Shown in pieces: positions 44,893 to 53,988 of a stretch of 64,000 nt of DNA. The notes beneath the pieces were generated by a model. That model was given only the letters and a program-made list of their open reading frames with translations, was not told where the DNA came from and did not search any database. Numbering within the stretch: position 1 is the stretch's first letter; each line of letters starts with the position of its first letter. The translations under genes and the position numbers were made by a program. This stretch comes from Oleiagrimonas sp963821885 (GTDB lineage: Bacteria; Pseudomonadota; Gammaproteobacteria; Xanthomonadales; Rhodanobacteraceae). The stretch is taken from NCBI GenBank assembly GCA_963821885.1, contig CAWGFN010000005.1:62001-126000 (forward strand). The letters run 5' to 3'.

Positions 44893-45013
44893 GGCTTGCC
44901 TCCTTTGACGCCATGCTGCCCGCCGCCGTTCTCACGGACTGCGACGGCAGGCATCCGTTGCCATCACGCCTGCGTACAGGCCAGCAATGAAGCTTGTGTC
45001 CGGGAGGACCGCC

Positions 45014-45565
45014 ATGCGCACACGCATCCTGCTGCTGTTGACCGGCCTCGGCCTGCTGGCCGGCTGCGCCTCGCAGCCGTCGACCTGGCCGCGCACCGTC
45101 GATCACGTCGACCTCGATCGCTACATGGGCACCTGGCACGTGATCGCCAACATCCCCAACGTGCTCGAGCGCGGCAAGCTGGCCACGGCCGACGAATACC
45201 ACCTGCGCAAGGATGGCGACATCGCCGTGACCTACCATTTCCGCAAGGGCTTCGACCGCGCGCCGGACGCCTGGCACGGCAAGGCCTGGCTGCCCGACCC
45301 CAGGGATGCCGCGCGCTGGAAGGTGCGCTTCCTGTGGCCATTCACGTCCGACTACCTGATCCTGGCCCTGGACCCGGACTATCGCTATGTCATGGTCGGC
45401 GTGCCCTCGCGCGACCTGCTGTGGATCATGTCCCGCGAGCGCGACATGCCGCAGACGGTCTACGACCGCTACGTGGCGCAGGCGCGGGCCATGGGCTTCC
45501 CGGTCGAACAGCTGCGCAAGGTACCGCAGACGGCGCAGCAGGTCGGCCAGCCGGGCTTCCAGTAG
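45014..45565 (+). CDS. blc: Lipocalin (Blc-type outer-membrane lipoprotein)
   Basis: A 183-residue lipoprotein that probably binds or carries lipids at the outer membrane. Signal peptide MRTRILLLLTGLGLLAGC with lipidation at Cys 18, then the lipocalin GxW motif in DLDRYMGTWHVIANIPN, the strand pairs YHLRKDGDIAVTYHFRKG and LWPFTSDYLILALDPDYRYVMVGVPSRDLLWIMSR. GGAGG lies 6 nt before the ATG, which excludes the in-frame ATG nine codons upstream. Confidence 0.93.
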   Translation: MRTRILLLLTGLGLLAGCASQPSTWPRTVDHVDLDRYMGTWHVIANIPNVLERGKLATADEYHLRKDGDIAVTYHFRKGFDRAPDAWHGKAWLPDPRDAARWKVRFLWPFTSDYLILALDPDYRYVMVGVPSRDLLWIMSRERDMPQTVYDRYVAQARAMGFPVEQLRKVPQTAQQVGQPGFQ

Positions 45566-45619
45566 CCGCGCGACAAGCGGCTACAATGCGCGGTTCAAGA
45601 CTTTCCCATGGAGCCATGC

Positions 45620-46456
45620 ATGCCCGTCGAGCCATCCCGCTTCGCCGTCTTTGGCCATCCGGTCGCCCACTCGCTGTCGCCGCGCATCCATCGCGCGTTC
45701 GCCCGGCAATTCGACCTGCGGCTGGGCTACGAAGCCATCGACCTGCCCGTGGACGGCTTTGCCGACGGGGTGCGTGATTTCTTCGCCACGGGAGGCGCGG
45801 GCGCCAACGTCACCGTGCCGCACAAGCAGGCGGCGCTGGCCCTGGCGGACACCGCCAGCGAAGCGGCCATCCGCGCCGGCGCGGCCAACGTGCTGACGCG
45901 CCAGGCGGACGGACGGCTGGCCGCGCACAACAACGATGGCGTCGGCCTGGTGCGCGATCTCACCGATCGGCATGGCCTGGACCTGCGCGGCCACGATGCG
46001 CTGATGCTCGGCGCCGGCGGCGCCGCGCAGGGCGTGGCAGGCGCCCTGCTGGATGCCGGCGTGCAGACGCTGACCATCGTCAACCGATCGCCCGAGCGCG
46101 CCGACGCCCTGGCCGACCGCCTCGGCGATCCGGCGCGCGCGCACAGCCGCTACTGGGACGACCTGGCCACGCTGGGCAGCTATGACCTGATCATCAATGC
46201 AACCTCGGCCGGCGTGCAGGGCCAGGCACTGGACCTGCCGTTCGCCCTCGTCGGCGCGCGCGCGCTTTGCTATGACCTGTCCTACGGGCCGGCGGCCACT
46301 GGCTTCCTGGCCTGGGCTCGGGCGGCCGACGCGCGCCATGCCATCGACGGCCTGGGCATGCTGGTGGAGACCGCGGCCGACAGCTTCGAGCTGTGGCACG
46401 GCCGGCGTCCCGACAGCGATATCGTCTACGGGGCACTGCGCGCCGAGCAGGCCTGA
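45620..46456 (+). CDS. aroE: Shikimate dehydrogenase (NADP+)
   Basis: Reduces 3-dehydroshikimate to shikimate in aromatic amino acid synthesis. The 278-residue protein has the substrate site SLSP (residues 18-21), NVTVPHK with the catalytic Lys 69, Asp 106 in NNDG, the dinucleotide loop GAGGAA at 131-136 followed by IVNRSPERA, and the C-terminal DGLGMLVETAADSFELW. ATG 45620 has GGAG 6-7 nt upstream, better than ATG 45608. Confidence 0.97.
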   Translation: MPVEPSRFAVFGHPVAHSLSPRIHRAFARQFDLRLGYEAIDLPVDGFADGVRDFFATGGAGANVTVPHKQAALALADTASEAAIRAGAANVLTRQADGRLAAHNNDGVGLVRDLTDRHGLDLRGHDALMLGAGGAAQGVAGALLDAGVQTLTIVNRSPERADALADRLGDPARAHSRYWDDLATLGSYDLIINATSAGVQGQALDLPFALVGARALCYDLSYGPAATGFLAWARAADARHAIDGLGMLVETAADSFELWHGRRPDSDIVYGALRAEQA

Positions 46457-46467
46457 GATTCACTCCG

Positions 46468-46719
46468 ATGCAATGTCGAAACGGTTGCGGCGCCTGCTGT
46501 ATCGCGGTGTCGATCTCCAGCGCCATCCCCGGCATGCCGCACGGCAAGCCGGCCGGCATGCCCTGCGTGCAGCTGACCGACGATTACCGCTGTGCGCTGT
46601 TCGGCGATCCCTCGCGTCCGGCCGTCTGCGGCAGCCTGCGCCCGGAGCCGGCGATGTGCGGCGAGGACCGCGAACACGCCCTGGCTTTCCTCGCCGACCT
46701 CGAACGGCGTACCGCCTGA
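46468..46719 (+). CDS. YkgJ-family cysteine-cluster protein
   Basis: An 83-residue protein with seven cysteines: CRNGCGACC at residues 3-11, then single cysteines in MPCVQL, RCALF, VCGS and MCGED. This is the CxxxCxxCC-type cluster of the YkgJ family, which probably binds zinc or an iron-sulphur centre. The function is not known. It starts 11 bp after aroE without a clear ribosome site, so it may be translated by coupling. Confidence 0.88.
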   Translation: MQCRNGCGACCIAVSISSAIPGMPHGKPAGMPCVQLTDDYRCALFGDPSRPAVCGSLRPEPAMCGEDREHALAFLADLERRTA

Positions 46720-46728
46720 GCGCCGTGG

Positions 46729-47799
46729 TCAGTGCGCCCGGGTCGGGAAGCGACCGGCGTCGACATCCTCGATGAAGCCGATGACGCCGCGCATGTAGAC
46801 CTTCTGATCGTCATACATATCCAAGTGGCTGCCGTCCGGACAGTACAGGTAGCGTCCGTGCCGCACCTGCCCGGCCATCCACTGCATGTATCGGGGGTCC
46901 ATGGTGCCGTAACGGGCGCCAATGGTGAGGGTGGGCACGGTGATGTTCTTCAGCTGGCGGCTGACATCCCAGTGCTCGAGGCGCCCGCTGAGGCCCATCT
47001 CGCTGGGACCCTGCATCAGCGTGTACATGGTTTCGTTGACGCCATTGAGCGCCTGCATCACCGGCTGGGGCCACTGTTCGGGCGGCATGCGCAAGACATG
47101 CTTGGTGTAGAAATGCGCCATCAGCAGGTTCATGTACCGCGGGTCGTCGGTCTTGCCTTCCTTTTCCAGTGTCAGGATCTCGTGCAGGGCCTCGGGATCC
47201 ATTGCCGGCATCAGGACCTTGTGCGCGTAGGCGTTGTAGGCCGGCCCGCTGGCCATCATGTTGGAGATGATCAGGCCCTTCAGGTGCGCCTGATATTTCA
47301 GCGCGTACTGCATCGCCAGCACGCCGCCCCAGGAGTGACCCAGCAGATAGAAGTTGTCCTTGTTGAGGCCTAGCGCCTTGCGTACCTGCTCGACTTCCTC
47401 GACCGCGCGCGGCAGCGTCCACAGGTTGGTGTTGCCGGGGTGGTCGCTCTGCCCGGTGCCGAGCTGGTCGTAGTAGTAATACTGGATGCCCTCGCCGGGG
47501 AAATAGCTGTCGAAGGCCTGCATATATGCATGCGAGAGGCCGGGCCCTCCGGTCAGCAGCAGCACCTTGATGCGCGGGTTGTTGCCGACCCGCTTGGTCC
47601 AGACCCGGTAGGTTCCACCGTCGGGCGTCGTGACGGAAATCATGCGCACGCCACCGGCGAGTGCGTCGGGATAGCCGCTGTTGTCGTAGTAGCTGGCCGG
47701 CGGCGCGAGGCCGGGAGACTCGGCCAGCGTCGGGATGGCTATCGCCAGGCCCGTGATGCAGGCGACCAGAAAACATGCAAGCACGCGAACACGTGACAT
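46729..47799 (-). CDS. Exported proline-specific peptidase (S33, alpha/beta hydrolase)
   Basis: A 356-residue secreted serine hydrolase. Signal peptide MSRVRVLACFLVACITGLAIAIPTLA, then GGPGLSHAYMQ (oxyanion block of the S33 proline iminopeptidases), DQLGTGQSD and the nucleophile elbow GHSWGG, with the late histidine in DGSHLDMYD. Proline-iminopeptidase-like activity on N-terminal proline is the family expectation. It is convergent with the YkgJ gene, with a 9-bp gap. Confidence 0.88.
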   Translation of the reverse strand: MSRVRVLACFLVACITGLAIAIPTLAESPGLAPPASYYDNSGYPDALAGGVRMISVTTPDGGTYRVWTKRVGNNPRIKVLLLTGGPGLSHAYMQAFDSYFPGEGIQYYYYDQLGTGQSDHPGNTNLWTLPRAVEEVEQVRKALGLNKDNFYLLGHSWGGVLAMQYALKYQAHLKGLIISNMMASGPAYNAYAHKVLMPAMDPEALHEILTLEKEGKTDDPRYMNLLMAHFYTKHVLRMPPEQWPQPVMQALNGVNETMYTLMQGPSEMGLSGRLEHWDVSRQLKNITVPTLTIGARYGTMDPRYMQWMAGQVRHGRYLYCPDGSHLDMYDDQKVYMRGVIGFIEDVDAGRFPTRAH

Positions 47800-47866
47800 G
47801 ACCCTCTCCCCATGGCGGTTTCCGGCATCCTACGCCGGCAGGCGCGCGGCGGCGAGGCGTGCGGTT

Positions 47867-48409
47867 TCAGCCGGTGGCCAGGCCCAGGTAGCGGTTCTTC
47901 AGGCGCACGTAGTGGGCGGCCGAATAGTGCAGCTGCTCGATCGCCTCGGCATCGAGCTTGCGCACGCAGCGCGCCGGATTGCCAAGCCACAGCTCGCCCT
48001 CGCCGACCACCTTGCCCGGGGGCACCAGCGCGCCGGCGCCGACGAAGGCATGACGCTTGACCACCGCGCCGTCGAGCACCGTCGCGTGCATGCCGACCAG
48101 GCAGGCGTCATCGAGCGTGCAGGCGTGGATCACCGCGCCATGGCCGACGGTGACATCGTCGCCAATAAGGCAGGGCAAGCCGCCGGGACTGTAGGGGCCG
48201 TCATGGGTGACGTGCACGATGGCGCCGTCCTGGATGTTGCTGCGCGCGCCGATGCGTATGTGATGCACGTCGCCACGCACCACCGCGCCAGGCCATATCG
48301 AGGCGTCGTCGCCGAGGTGCACGTCGCCAATCACGCTGGCGGCTGGATCGATATACACGCGACGGCCCAGTTCGGGCAGTACGCCCTGGAAAGTGCGGAC
48401 GGAAGTCAT
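47867..48409 (-). CDS. Gamma-carbonic-anhydrase-family protein (YrdA-like)
   Basis: A 180-residue left-handed beta-helix protein built of hexapeptide repeats (SVIGDVHLGDDASIWPGAVVRGDVHHIRIGARSNIQDGAIVH...). The metal-binding histidines of the family are plausible in VHVTHDG and VGHGAVIHAC. Most YrdA-type members show little carbonic anhydrase activity, so the assignment is to the family only. The gene follows the patatin gene by 17 bp on the same strand. Confidence 0.9.
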   Translation of the reverse strand: MTSVRTFQGVLPELGRRVYIDPAASVIGDVHLGDDASIWPGAVVRGDVHHIRIGARSNIQDGAIVHVTHDGPYSPGGLPCLIGDDVTVGHGAVIHACTLDDACLVGMHATVLDGAVVKRHAFVGAGALVPPGKVVGEGELWLGNPARCVRKLDAEAIEQLHYSAAHYVRLKNRYLGLATG

Positions 48410-48426
48410 GCGCGCAGTGTAGCGAC

Positions 48427-50166
48427 TCAGCCGATCGGTTCGGAAAGTGCATCCAGGGTGTAGCGGTAGCCGGATTCGACGGCGCGGTCGAAATCGTCGA
48501 AGTCCAGCAGTCCGACGTTTTCCAGCGGTGGACTGAACACCCGCGTGGCCAGCTTGCGGCGGTTGTCCGCGGTGGTCTCGGCATTGACCATGCCCGAGCG
48601 CAGCAGGATGGCGCCGATGCCCGGCCGCTTCCGGCGCTGCAGCCACTGGCGCCAGAAGCTGGGTTGCCAGGCGCTGTCGAGACGGGTGTGGATGACGTCG
48701 TCGGCGCGGATGTCGCAGGCCACGATGGTGCCGACGCCGCGGTCGTACATCACGTCCACGGGCAGGTTGTTCATCACCGCGCCGTCGACGTGCACGCGGC
48801 CGTGGTGCATGACCGGCGGCAGCACGCCAGGCACGGCGCTGGAGGCGCGCAGCCATAGCCACAGGGGGCCGCTCCGATGCACGGCGGGCACGCCCGAGGT
48901 GAGGTCGGCGGAGACGCAGAAGAATGGCACCGGCAGGTCCTCGATGTCACCCGGGCCGAAGAAGCGCTGCAACAGGCGCGAGGTGCGTTCGCCGCGGCTG
49001 AGCGCGACCAGCGGCACAGTCCAGTCGCTCAGCGGCCGGCCGTCGACGAATGCGCTGCGGTAATTGGCCGTGAGGGCCTCGTCGCCCCATTCGGTGGCCA
49101 CGCCGGCGGCGATGATGGCGCCGATGCTGGTGCCGCCGACGCAGTCGATGTCGTAGCCGCGCTCGCGCAGGGCGCGCACCATGCCGATGGCGGCGAAACC
49201 GCGCGCACCGCCGCCGGAGAGGACCAGGCCGATGCTGCGTCGTGCCAGCAGTCGGGCCACGCGCTGGATGTCGAGGCTGCCACGCACGTGATGGTGCTGG
49301 TCGATGCCACCGATGCTCTCGCGCCAGCGCCGCGCGGAGCCCTGCACGATCTCGCGATCGGGATGCACCAGCAGCAGGTGGCGCGGGCGCGCCAGGTCGG
49401 CATGCTCGTCGAGCTGGGCGACGTCCGGCCACGTGCCATGCGGATGGTCGCTGCGCACCGCCAGCAGCAAGGCGTCGGCCTGGCGCCGGCACAGGTCGCG
49501 CCAGGCCTCGTCGCGCCCTTCGTCCAGGTACAGCACGAAGCGCATCTCGGCCTCGCGCTCGGCGAACCAGGCCGGGCCGCGTTCGCGACCCAGCGTCCGG
49601 TCGATCAGCAGGCAGTTGCCGAACGGCAGCAGCGCATGGCGCAGCTGCTCGGCCAGTTCGCGCGCCGGCACGTCCGGATCGTGTGGCAGCACGGCGAAGG
49701 TGCGCGGCAGGATGCGCGGTTCGTCGCCACCGCGCGCGAGCAGGTTGCGCAGGGCCGCCTGCGCCGCGCCGAGGATGGCCTGTGGATGACGCGCGATCAG
49801 CCATTGGAAACTGTCCCGAGACAGGCGCAGAAGTTCGCTGTCGCGCAAGGCGCGCGCGGCCACCTCGCGCGGCTGGTCCAGCAGCAGGCCGGCCGCGCCG
49901 ACGGTGTCGCCGCTGCCTTGCACGCCAGCCAGATGCGGCGCGCCGCCGGCGCGCGGCGCGCGGAAGATGCCCATGCTGCCCGATCGCAGCACGTACAGCG
50001 CATCGGACGGCTCGCCGTTGGCGAACAGCAGGCCGCCGCCGCGCAGGGTCACGGCATCCAGGCGGCCGGCGATGGACGCCAGCACGTCGTCCGGCAACTC
50101 GCCGAACACGGCATTGCGGCGCAGCAGGGCCAGGGTGTCGAGGGAGCCGGGCGACATGTCCCACAT
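48427..50166 (-). CDS. Patatin-like phospholipase with cyclic-nucleotide-binding domain (NTE-like)
   Basis: A 579-residue protein. An N-terminal cNMP-binding domain (about 12-120: LLRRNAVFGELPDDVLASIAGRL, DALYVLRSGSMGIF, GDTVGAAGLLLDQPREVAARA) is joined to a C-terminal patatin domain with oxyanion GGGARG at 318-323, nucleophile GTSIG at 345-349 and the dyad aspartate in VDGAVMNNLP. Relatives include human neuropathy target esterase and bacterial lysophospholipases. ATG 50166 or 50157 is possible. It is divergent from prlC with 64 bp between. Confidence 0.9.
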   Translation of the reverse strand: MWDMSPGSLDTLALLRRNAVFGELPDDVLASIAGRLDAVTLRGGGLLFANGEPSDALYVLRSGSMGIFRAPRAGGAPHLAGVQGSGDTVGAAGLLLDQPREVAARALRDSELLRLSRDSFQWLIARHPQAILGAAQAALRNLLARGGDEPRILPRTFAVLPHDPDVPARELAEQLRHALLPFGNCLLIDRTLGRERGPAWFAEREAEMRFVLYLDEGRDEAWRDLCRRQADALLLAVRSDHPHGTWPDVAQLDEHADLARPRHLLLVHPDREIVQGSARRWRESIGGIDQHHHVRGSLDIQRVARLLARRSIGLVLSGGGARGFAAIGMVRALRERGYDIDCVGGTSIGAIIAAGVATEWGDEALTANYRSAFVDGRPLSDWTVPLVALSRGERTSRLLQRFFGPGDIEDLPVPFFCVSADLTSGVPAVHRSGPLWLWLRASSAVPGVLPPVMHHGRVHVDGAVMNNLPVDVMYDRGVGTIVACDIRADDVIHTRLDSAWQPSFWRQWLQRRKRPGIGAILLRSGMVNAETTADNRRKLATRVFSPPLENVGLLDFDDFDRAVESGYRYTLDALSEPIG

Positions 50167-50230
50167 CGTAGCTTGAATTTCCCCGGGCGCATCTCCACGC
50201 TGGAGGCATCTTCCCCACGTACGGATCGAC

Positions 50231-52273
50231 ATGTCCCAGGCCAATCCCCTGCTCGCCGACGCGCCCCTGCCGGCCTTTGCCGCGATCCGACCGGAGCACG
50301 TGGTGCCGGCCGTGGATGCGGTGCTGGCCGACTACCGCAAGGCGGTGAGCGCGATGACCGCGTCCGGGGCGGCCCGGGATTTCGAGCACGTGATGCAGGC
50401 GCAGGAGCGCCTGGAACAACGGCTGGGACGCGTGTGGTCGCCGGTCTCCCACCTGCATTCGGTGGCCGACGCGCCGGCGTTGCGCGAGGCCTACGACGCG
50501 GCGCTGGAGAAGATCACCGATTTCTCCGCCGAACTGGGCCAGAACCGCGCGCTGTATGCCGCGGTGCAGGCCGTCTCCGACGCCGAGGGCGCGACCATGT
50601 CGCCGTCGCGCCGCGCGCTGGTCGACCATGCGCTGCGTGATTTCCGCCTGTCCGGCGTGGCCCTGGAGGAACCGGCGCGCAGCCGCTTCCGCGCCATCGC
50701 CAACGAGCTGTCCAAGCTGGGCACCGGTTTCGCCAATGCCGTGCTCGACGCCACCGATGCCTGGCGCCATCACGTGACCGACGAGCGCGAGCTCGACGGC
50801 ATCCCCGCCTCCGGTCGCGCCGTGCTGCGCCAGTACGCGCGCGAGGAGGACCTGGAAGGGTTTCTCGTCACCCTCAAGCAGCCGGCGGTGCAGGCGGTGC
50901 TGACCTACGCCGATGACCGCGCCCTGCGCGAGACCGTGTACTGGGCCTACCAGACCCGCGCCTCCGACCAGGGCCCGGACGCCGGCGAATACGACAATTC
51001 CGAACGCATCGAACGCATCCTGGCGCTGCGTCACGAGGCCGCGCAGCTGCTGGGCTTCGCCAATGCCGCCGAGGAGTCGCTGGCGACCAAGATGGCGCGT
51101 TCCACCGACAGCGTGATCGACTTCCTCGACGACCTTGCACGGCGCGCGCGGCCGGTGGCGCGACGCGAGCTGGACGAGCTGCGCGCCTTTGCCGCCGAAC
51201 ACCTGGGCCTGGCCAACCTCGAGCCCTGGGACGTGGGCTATGCCGCGGAGAAACTGCGCCAGGAGCGCTATGCGCTGGACGAGGAACAGATCAAGCCCTA
51301 CTTCCCGTTGCCGGCGGTGATCGATGGCCTGTTCGCGCTGGTCGGCAAGCTCTACGGCATTCGCGTGCGTCCGCGCGAGGACGTCGAGACCTGGCATCGC
51401 GATGCACGCTACTTCGACGTGCTCGACGCCGACGGCGGCGTGTTCGCCGGCGTCTACATGGATCTGTACGCGCGCGGCGGCAAGCGCGGCGGCGCGTGGA
51501 TGGACGTGTGCCGCTCGCGCTTCCGCGACGGCGAGTCGCTGCAGCTGCCGGTGGCCTACCTGACATGCAACTTCGCGCCGCCGACCGAGGACGCCCCCGC
51601 GCTGCTCACGCACGACGACGTCCTGACCCTGTTCCATGAATTCGGCCACGGCCTGCACCACCTGCTGACCGAGGTCGACCTGCCCTCGGTCGGCGGCATC
51701 GACGGCGTGGAATGGGACGCGGTCGAACTGCCCAGCCAGTTCATGGAGAACTTCGCCTGGAACCGCCAGGCGCTGGATCTGTTCGCGCGCCACCACCAGA
51801 CGGGCGAGCGGCTGCCGGATGCGTTGTTCCAGCGCATGCTGGACGCGCGCCATTTCCATGCCGGCCTGTTCCTGGTGCGGCAGCTGGAGTACGGCCTGTT
51901 CGATTTCCGCCTGCACCGCGACTACGACCCCGCCCGGGGCGCGCGCACCCTGGCCGTGCTGGAACAGGTGCGCCGCGAGGTGTCGGTGCTGCACCCGCCG
52001 GCCTGGCAGCGATTCCCGCACGCCTTCACCCACATCTTCGCCGGCGGCTACGCGGCCGGGTACTACAGCTACCTGTGGGCCGAGGTGCTGTCGGCCGACG
52101 CCTTCGAGCGCTTCGAGCAGGCCGGGGTGATCGATCGCGCCACCGGCGATGCCTTCCGCCGCGAGATCCTCGCGGTGGGCGCCACGCGCCCGGCGCTGGA
52201 GAGCTTCGTCGCCTTCCGCGGCCGCGAGCCGGAGCCGGCCGCGCTGCTGCGCAGCTATGGGCTGGCGGCGTAG
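50231..52273 (+). CDS. prlC: Oligopeptidase A (M3 metallopeptidase)
   Basis: A cytosolic zinc peptidase that degrades short peptides and signal-peptide fragments. The 680-residue length is typical. The zinc site HEFGH is at 469-473, with the third ligand in GIDGVEWDAVELPSQFMENF; the C-terminal FAGGYAAGYYSYLWAEVL is the family's substrate-binding tyrosine loop. It is divergent from the cNMP-patatin gene and is followed by a REP-like palindrome. Confidence 0.96.
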   Translation: MSQANPLLADAPLPAFAAIRPEHVVPAVDAVLADYRKAVSAMTASGAARDFEHVMQAQERLEQRLGRVWSPVSHLHSVADAPALREAYDAALEKITDFSAELGQNRALYAAVQAVSDAEGATMSPSRRALVDHALRDFRLSGVALEEPARSRFRAIANELSKLGTGFANAVLDATDAWRHHVTDERELDGIPASGRAVLRQYAREEDLEGFLVTLKQPAVQAVLTYADDRALRETVYWAYQTRASDQGPDAGEYDNSERIERILALRHEAAQLLGFANAAEESLATKMARSTDSVIDFLDDLARRARPVARRELDELRAFAAEHLGLANLEPWDVGYAAEKLRQERYALDEEQIKPYFPLPAVIDGLFALVGKLYGIRVRPREDVETWHRDARYFDVLDADGGVFAGVYMDLYARGGKRGGAWMDVCRSRFRDGESLQLPVAYLTCNFAPPTEDAPALLTHDDVLTLFHEFGHGLHHLLTEVDLPSVGGIDGVEWDAVELPSQFMENFAWNRQALDLFARHHQTGERLPDALFQRMLDARHFHAGLFLVRQLEYGLFDFRLHRDYDPARGARTLAVLEQVRREVSVLHPPAWQRFPHAFTHIFAGGYAAGYYSYLWAEVLSADAFERFEQAGVIDRATGDAFRREILAVGATRPALESFVAFRGREPEPAALLRSYGLAA

Positions 52274-52297
52274 GGCGGATATCCATGCCCGCAAACA

Positions 52298-52323
52298 GTA
52301 GGGCGGACTCCGTCCGCCGGGCG
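52298..52323. repeat. REP-like palindrome after prlC
   Basis: GTAGGGCGGACTCCGTCCGC begins a palindrome with a 7-bp stem (52302-52308 with 52312-52318) and a TCC loop. Its core at 52299-52318 matches, in 18 of 20 positions, the reverse complement of 35961-35980, so it is a dispersed repeat. Confidence 0.55.
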
Positions 52324-52382
52324 AGGGGCCGCGGCTGAGAGGCAACCAGGAGCCCGCCCGGCAAAGCCTTTACAATGTGCCG

Positions 52383-53153
52383 ATGAAGATTGCCTCCTGG
52401 AACGTCAATTCGCTGAAGGTCCGCCTGCCGCATCTGCAGCAGTGGCTGGCCGAATCGAAGCCGGATGTCGTCGCCCTGCAGGAAACCAAGCTGACCGACG
52501 ACAAGTTTCCGGTGGCCGAGATCGAGGCGATGGGCTACCACGTGGCGTTCTCGGGACAGAAGACCTACAACGGCGTCGCGGTGCTGTCGCGGCAGCCGAT
52601 CACCGACGTGGTCACCGACCCGCCCAATCTCGCCGACGAGCAGCGCCGCATCCTCGCCGTCAGCGTGGGCGACGTGCGGGTGGTGAACCTGTACGTGGTC
52701 AATGGCAAGGCCGTGGGCGACGAGAAGTACGACTACAAGCTGGACTGGCTCGCGCGCATGCGCGATTTCCTGGAGGGCGAGCTGTCGCGCCACCCGAATC
52801 TCGTGGTGCTGGGTGACTTCAACATCGCCCCCGACGCGCGCGACGTGCACGACCCCGAGGCCTGGGAGGGCCGGATCCTGTGCTCGGAACCCGAGCGCGC
52901 GGCGCTCAAGGCCATCACCGACCTCGGCCTCACCGACAGCTTCCGCCTGTTCGAGGACGGCGAAGGCCACTTCAGCTGGTGGGACTATCGGCAAGCCGGA
53001 TTTCGGCGCAACATGGGGCTGCGCATCGACCTGATCCTGGTCAGCGATGCGCTGAAGGGCCGCGCCACCGGCGCCGCGATCGAACGCGAACCGCGCACCT
53101 GGGAGCGCCCCTCCGACCACACGCCCGTCACCCTGGAGCTCGCAAGCGCATGA
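52383..53153 (+). CDS. xthA: Exodeoxyribonuclease III (AP endonuclease)
   Basis: Cleaves abasic sites and degrades 3' ends during base-excision repair. The 256-residue protein begins MKIASWNVNSLKVRLPHL and has the catalytic blocks LQETKLTDDKFP, VVLGDFNIAPDARDVHDP, WWDYRQAGFRRNMGLRIDLILVS and the terminal PSDHTPV. ATG 52383 is preferred to ATG 52377 because it gives the conserved start. Its stop overlaps the start of the next gene as ATGA. Confidence 0.96.
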   Translation: MKIASWNVNSLKVRLPHLQQWLAESKPDVVALQETKLTDDKFPVAEIEAMGYHVAFSGQKTYNGVAVLSRQPITDVVTDPPNLADEQRRILAVSVGDVRVVNLYVVNGKAVGDEKYDYKLDWLARMRDFLEGELSRHPNLVVLGDFNIAPDARDVHDPEAWEGRILCSEPERAALKAITDLGLTDSFRLFEDGEGHFSWWDYRQAGFRRNMGLRIDLILVSDALKGRATGAAIEREPRTWERPSDHTPVTLELASA

Positions 53154-53824
53154 GGACGACCGACTGGCCCAGCTCGCTGACCCATACCGAACTGGAAGAG
53201 CTCGATACCTTCCTGCGCCACACCGCGAACGACGGCGACCTGCTGCTGGACGGCGTGCACGGCCTGCTCACCGCGCTGACCATCGGTCCCGAGCCGGCGC
53301 CGCCGGACGAGTGGCTGCCCGAGGTCCTGCACGCGCCCTTCACCGATCCGGACCAGGGCGCGCGCGTGCTGGCGCTGCTGGCCAAGCTCAATGACTCGAT
53401 CGGCGTGGAACTGGACGTGGACGCCTACGAGCCGATCCTCGGCGAGCTGGAGAGCGAGGAGGGCCCGGCCCTGACGGCGGCCGGATGGTGCGAGGGCTTC
53501 AGCCGTGGCATCGACCTGCGCGCCGGCTTCTGGGAAGGCCGCCTGTCCGAGGACGGCGAGCTGATCGAGCTGCTGGGCCCGATCATGGCCCTGGCCGTGG
53601 ACGAGGGCGTGCTGGCCAGCGACGCCGAGTTCGAGAAGCTGTCCGAGGATGAATACGAGGCCTGCCTGCAGCGCCTGCCCGAGGTCTTGCTGTCGGTGGC
53701 CCGCTACTGGCACGAGCATGCGCCCAGCGAGGCCGAACGCCGCGCGGCGCGCGAGCGCAGCCAGGATGCGCCGGCGCCGGACACCACGCCCCCGCGGAGA
53801 CGCGACGGCCACTCCCTGCACTGA
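53150..53824 (+). CDS. UPF0149 (YgfB/YecA) family protein
   Basis: A 224-residue acidic protein of the UPF0149 family, recognised by the helical pattern ELEELDTFLRHTANDGDLLLDGVHGLLTALTIGPEPAPPDEWLPEVL and AAGWCEGFSRGIDL. It lacks an obvious SEC-C zinc tail; the C-terminus is a charged, proline-rich extension. The function is unknown. The ATG overlaps the xthA stop, indicating translational coupling. Confidence 0.88.
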   Translation: MRTTDWPSSLTHTELEELDTFLRHTANDGDLLLDGVHGLLTALTIGPEPAPPDEWLPEVLHAPFTDPDQGARVLALLAKLNDSIGVELDVDAYEPILGELESEEGPALTAAGWCEGFSRGIDLRAGFWEGRLSEDGELIELLGPIMALAVDEGVLASDAEFEKLSEDEYEACLQRLPEVLLSVARYWHEHAPSEAERRAARERSQDAPAPDTTPPRRRDGHSLH

Positions 53825-53988
53825 GCCGCGGCGGCAGCGGCACGAGCGTTCGTCAAAACGGAACACCGGGCCGTCCGGAGCCATGATTGGCGCCTTTGGG
53901 GAAACGATGAGTTCCCGCGTCGGGGCTGGCAACGGCTGCACGGCGGGCGCATGTTAGGCGCAACGACATTTCCCCCGAGGGGGTTCCC

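Noticed and set aside
48947..52345. A 1132-codon open frame on the minus strand
   Set aside because: It runs antisense to prlC and out of frame through the patatin gene; the translation is low-complexity, rich in Arg, His, Gly and Gln, and resembles no family. It is a by-product of high GC content.
53883..53957. A 24-codon frame between the YgfB-family and pirin genes
   Set aside because: No Shine-Dalgarno sequence and no recognisable composition; more likely part of the pirin leader.
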